A stretch of DNA of 42,636 bases. It comes from JABCPE02 sp963518955 (GTDB lineage: Bacteria; Bacteroidota; Bacteroidia; Flavobacteriales; Weeksellaceae). A program made the translations under genes and the position numbers. Numbering within the stretch: position 1 is the stretch's first letter; each line of letters begins with the position of its first letter. The notes under the pieces were generated by a model. The model had not been told where the DNA came from. It saw only the letters and a list, made by a program, of their open reading frames with translations, and made no database searches. Location: the NCBI GenBank assembly GCA_963518955.1, contig CAUQKI010000014.1, forward strand, positions 1 to 42,636. Reading direction: 5' to 3'. Shown here in pieces: positions 40,003-42,636 of the stretch.

Positions 40003-40905
40003 ATGTTTCGTTTGTTATCAAAGAAAACCAATTTATTTTCGGTTCCTACTTACATAGGAGCTTTATTGCTTTTTATTCTAATTTCAAACAATTTAGAAAT
40101 TAAATTTTCTAACATTTTCTCTACCACTATAGCCTTTGTAGGGCTGGCTCTGGGCTATGTTTTGTTCAATAAAATTTCTCTGAATAGAAAAACTCACCTG
40201 CCACTGTTTCTGTACTCTATTTTTATTTTTTCATTTTATGATGGAAATCTGGATGTAGGGATTTCTATGGCGCTATTTACGAGTTCTATTTTATTATTTT
40301 TCTTCACCAGCGAAAATGATAAAATCAGAAGTGATTCTTTCCTTTTGGTTGGTTGCATTCTGGCTATCAGTTATATTTTCCTGCCGACGACTTGGACACT
40401 TTTTATTTTCGTTATTATTCATATCATCACCAAATCAGATAAAATATTTCTAAATATTTTCCAGCTTATTTTGGGATGTTTTATGATAATTTCTGGATAC
40501 TTGTGTCTGATGTATCTGCTTGAAATAGATGCATTTACAGAAGACTACATACCACTGATTTCCAATGAAATGATTACAGATTTTTCTTCTTTTTATACCT
40601 TAATTCCCATTTTAGTAATGTGTATTTTGGCGGTGGGAGATCATTTTATAAATTTAAATAAAAAAAGCCCGACTAGTAAGTTTAAATATGCTTTCTTGCT
40701 GTCATTCTTACTGGTTCAAATCCTGATTTTGGTCTTTTACATGGGCTCTCACAGAGAATATCTGCTGCTCGTTATATTCCCTATAAGCATTATCCTGAGC
40801 CGATTTTTAAGGTTTATAAAATATCCTTGGCTTCAGGAACTGGGACTTTGGATTATTATAATTTCTTGTCTTTTGGACAAATTTAACCCTAATTTTGTAA
40901 TTTAA
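40003..40905 (+). CDS. Multi-pass membrane protein, DUF6427-like
   Basis: The 300-residue protein is almost entirely hydrophobic, with roughly eight helices and very short loops. It resembles the flavobacterial DUF6427 family: an N-terminal FRLLSKKTNLFSVPTYIGAL and DGNLDVGISMALF, a middle FLPTTWTLFIFVIIHI, and a conserved FYMGSHREYLLLVIFP near the end. No enzymatic motif is seen. It begins 4 bp after manC and ends one base before the DUF3109 gene, so all three are in one operon. Function unknown; a link to polysaccharide export is only suggested by manC. Confidence 0.75.
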   Translation: MFRLLSKKTNLFSVPTYIGALLLFILISNNLEIKFSNIFSTTIAFVGLALGYVLFNKISLNRKTHLPLFLYSIFIFSFYDGNLDVGISMALFTSSILLFFFTSENDKIRSDSFLLVGCILAISYIFLPTTWTLFIFVIIHIITKSDKIFLNIFQLILGCFMIISGYLCLMYLLEIDAFTEDYIPLISNEMITDFSSFYTLIPILVMCILAVGDHFINLNKKSPTSKFKYAFLLSFLLVQILILVFYMGSHREYLLLVIFPISIILSRFLRFIKYPWLQELGLWIIIISCLLDKFNPNFVI

Positions 40906-40906
40906 T

Positions 40907-41491
40907 ATGATTCAAATAGATGATAAACTAATTTCTGAAGATTTATTTTCTGAAGAATTCGTGTGTAATCTTGCTAAATGCAAGGGAATCTGCTGTGTGG
41001 AAGGTGATGCAGGAGCTCCTCTCGATAAAGATGAAACCAAAATATTAGATGAAATTTACCCTAAAATAAAGCCTTATCTCCGTCCAGAAGGAATCCAAGC
41101 CATCGAGGAGCAAGGCACTTATACACTTGATTTTGAAGGAGATTTGGTTACTCCTTTGGTGAATAATGCAGAGTGTGCCTATGTGATTTTTGATGAAAAA
41201 GGCTACACCAAATGTGCCATAGAAAAAGCCTATGAAGATGGCGTTATCAACTGGCAGAAGCCTATTTCCTGTCACCTCTACCCTATTCGTATTACAGAAT
41301 ATTCTAATTTTTCTGCGATTAACTACCACGAATGGGACATCTGCTCTGATGCCTGCACTTTGGGAAAAGAATTGGGCGTAAAAGTCTATCAATTCTTGAA
41401 AAAACCACTCATCCGAAAATACGGAGAAGATTTCTACCAGACTCTTTCAGAAACTGCTGAAGAATGGGAAAAAGAATTCGGGAAAGGATAA
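40907..41491 (+). CDS. DUF3109 family cysteine-rich protein
   Basis: A 194-residue soluble protein with a distinctive cysteine set: CNLAKCKGICC (Cys 20, 25, 29, 30), NAECAYVIFDEKGYTKCAIE, SCHLYPIRI and CSDAC near residue 145. This pattern marks DUF3109, related to YkgJ-type zinc/iron-sulfur proteins, and implies metal or Fe-S binding. Function unknown; it is widely conserved in Bacteroidota. It starts one base after the previous stop codon and is the last gene of the plus-strand operon, ending in a hairpin at 41477-41508. Confidence 0.92.
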   Translation: MIQIDDKLISEDLFSEEFVCNLAKCKGICCVEGDAGAPLDKDETKILDEIYPKIKPYLRPEGIQAIEEQGTYTLDFEGDLVTPLVNNAECAYVIFDEKGYTKCAIEKAYEDGVINWQKPISCHLYPIRITEYSNFSAINYHEWDICSDACTLGKELGVKVYQFLKKPLIRKYGEDFYQTLSETAEEWEKEFGKG

Positions 41492-41508
41492 AAAATCCAA
41501 TTCCCGAA
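41477..41508 (+). terminator. Probable terminator of the parC-DUF3109 operon
   Basis: TTCGGGAA (41477-41484) pairs with TTCCCGAA (41501-41508), with an inner GGAT/ATCC pair and an A-rich loop. The left arm overlaps the last codons and stop of the DUF3109 gene. A T-rich stretch follows after GCTGA. It may also slow transcription from the convergent minus-strand gene. Confidence 0.6.
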
Positions 41509-41530
41509 GCTGATTTTATTTCTATTTTCT

Positions 41531-42625
41531 TTATTTAAAATACGCTTTTAGCGGTAAATCTAGTATTCTTGCCAGTTTCATAATTTCTGGCATATCTTTT
41601 TCTGAAAACAGCAGAAACAAATACGCATCGGCTCCTTCATCAAGATGGCACAACCAAAGATGATATGGGTAAAGTTGTTTTCTCATATACGGGAATAAAT
41701 CTGCACTATAAGTATCTGCGGGATATTCCCATTTCCAGTCAGAAAAATCAGCTAAATCCAAAATATATTCTTCTAATTCTTCAGCATAAAATTTCCAGTC
41801 AGAAGAACGGCAGACACCATATTCTCTTATAATTTCTATCACAGGTTCTGCCCTTTGGATTTTATGAGAATATTCCATCATTTCAACCATGGCTTCCGAT
41901 ACGCCCTCGTATTCATCAGGTGTATATTCTTCTAAAGCCTTTAATAATCTTTCTTTGTTTTCATCTATTACATCCTGCTCCACTCCACAAAAAGCCAAAA
42001 ATTTCGCCAAATGCTCCTGCGTTGGCACTACTTTTTCCTCCTCTGGAATTGGCTTTATATCAATTTTCACATCTAGTCTATCCTCCAAATGAAAATAAAT
42101 ATCCGTTGCCAATTTATTCAGCGCTTCCCACGCCAAAACATCCTCATAGTAGTCGCTCTCTGGATCCAGCCATCGGTAGCCTTTCGCCTGTGAATAAAGT
42201 TCATACTCTTTATAATAATCACTTGTCTCTGCATCATTTTCTAAATCATAATAAGTGACATTAAAATCACCATTAAAGCAATGAATTCCAAACATATACA
42301 TACGATTATAGGAAACATCATACCCAGAAATAACCGTATAAACATACCCTATTCCATCTTTTTCGAAATTTTCTGGAATAGGTTCATCAATGTTGAGAAC
42401 TCGCTTCCTGAAATCATCTGCCAAAGCCGTAGATGAAGAAAAACCATATTTTTCTAATGTTTTTTTCTTAAAATCTGTATTTTCGGACATATCCTGCGGA
42501 AGAAACCCTATTCCTACAATCACATCTGTAAATTCTGATGATTTATCCAATGAGATAACTTCATCATTTTCAATAAAATAGCGCTCAAAAGCCAAAAAAA
42601 GTTCTGTACTCAAATTTGATTTCAT
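41531..42625 (-). CDS. DUF6630-like cytosolic protein
   Basis: A 364-residue acidic soluble protein with no signal peptide. The C-terminal 95 residues (SSDWKFYAEELEEYILDLAD, SADLFPYMRKQLYPYHLWL, DEGADAYLFLLFSEKDM) resemble DUF6630, a small domain often found beside SUKH-type and other toxin-immunity proteins. The N-terminal 220 residues contain aromatic-rich strands (YVYTVISGYDVSYNRMYMFG) and a Glu-rich linker and are not recognised. The gene converges on the DUF3109 gene with 39 bp between stops. Its upstream region runs off the window. A role in immunity or stress is speculation. Confidence 0.6.
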   Translation of the reverse strand: MKSNLSTELFLAFERYFIENDEVISLDKSSEFTDVIVGIGFLPQDMSENTDFKKKTLEKYGFSSSTALADDFRKRVLNIDEPIPENFEKDGIGYVYTVISGYDVSYNRMYMFGIHCFNGDFNVTYYDLENDAETSDYYKEYELYSQAKGYRWLDPESDYYEDVLAWEALNKLATDIYFHLEDRLDVKIDIKPIPEEEKVVPTQEHLAKFLAFCGVEQDVIDENKERLLKALEEYTPDEYEGVSEAMVEMMEYSHKIQRAEPVIEIIREYGVCRSSDWKFYAEELEEYILDLADFSDWKWEYPADTYSADLFPYMRKQLYPYHLWLCHLDEGADAYLFLLFSEKDMPEIMKLARILDLPLKAYFK

Positions 42626-42636
42626 TTTATTTTATT

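Overview
The window reads as chromosomal DNA of a member of the Bacteroidota, class Flavobacteriia, most likely the Weeksellaceae (the Chryseobacterium / Riemerella / Bergeyella neighbourhood). The reasons are the low G+C content, the near absence of Shine-Dalgarno sequences, repeated TAnnTTTG -7 promoter boxes typical of Bacteroidota, a gldD gliding lipoprotein gene, a MetH split into two polypeptides, and several families common in this group (DUF3109, DUF4350, DUF6427-like, TIGR00341). The genus call is inference. I see no rRNA, tRNA, CRISPR array, insertion sequence or prophage gene.

Layout. Bases 1-18,540 are coded almost entirely on the minus strand. They hold dnaK, a probably frameshifted small membrane gene (plus strand), a long-chain acyl-CoA ligase, and an extended methionine region: metF, the large MetH module (folate/B12/activation domains), an OmpA-family protein, the small MetH module (homocysteine-binding), a SIMPL-domain protein, a PLP-dependent homoserine sulfhydrylase, then homoserine dehydrogenase and homoserine O-acetyltransferase behind a SAM-I riboswitch. 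A block of three unrelated genes (OGG-like HhH protein, SMI1/KNR4 SUKH protein, small beta-barrel-like protein) separates the riboswitch-controlled metX-hom pair from the rest. A conspicuous 43-bp tandem repeat array fills the gap between metH and metF.

From 18,540 the coding strand switches to plus. An RDD protein (minus) is divergent from a SpoIIM / membrane protein / DUF4129 / DUF4350 / MoxR cluster. It is followed by a frameshifted monooxygenase-like gene, a Pif1-like helicase with a C-terminal HTH, and an ABC exporter. A methyltransferase-cupin pair (minus) comes next, then gldD, a PfkB-family sugar kinase and a SurA-like isomerase. The last long run begins with parE. parC lies 1.8 kb downstream, separated by two membrane-protein genes, and is followed by a SprT-like metalloprotease, a mannose-1-phosphate guanylyltransferase, a DUF6427-like membrane protein and a DUF3109 cysteine-rich protein, all nearly abutting. 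The window ends with a minus-strand DUF6630-like gene.

How the genes work together. The methionine genes cover the route from aspartate semialdehyde to homoserine (hom), O-acetylhomoserine (metX), homocysteine (sulfhydrylase) and methionine (two-part MetH, with methyl-THF from MetF); SAM feeds back through the riboswitch. The MoxR cluster resembles known MoxR-AAA envelope-associated operons but lacks the DUF58 partner at its usual place. The least explained element is the 43-bp repeat array, whose copies differ only by transitions and keep a short complementary pair of elements, directly upstream of the likely metF promoter.
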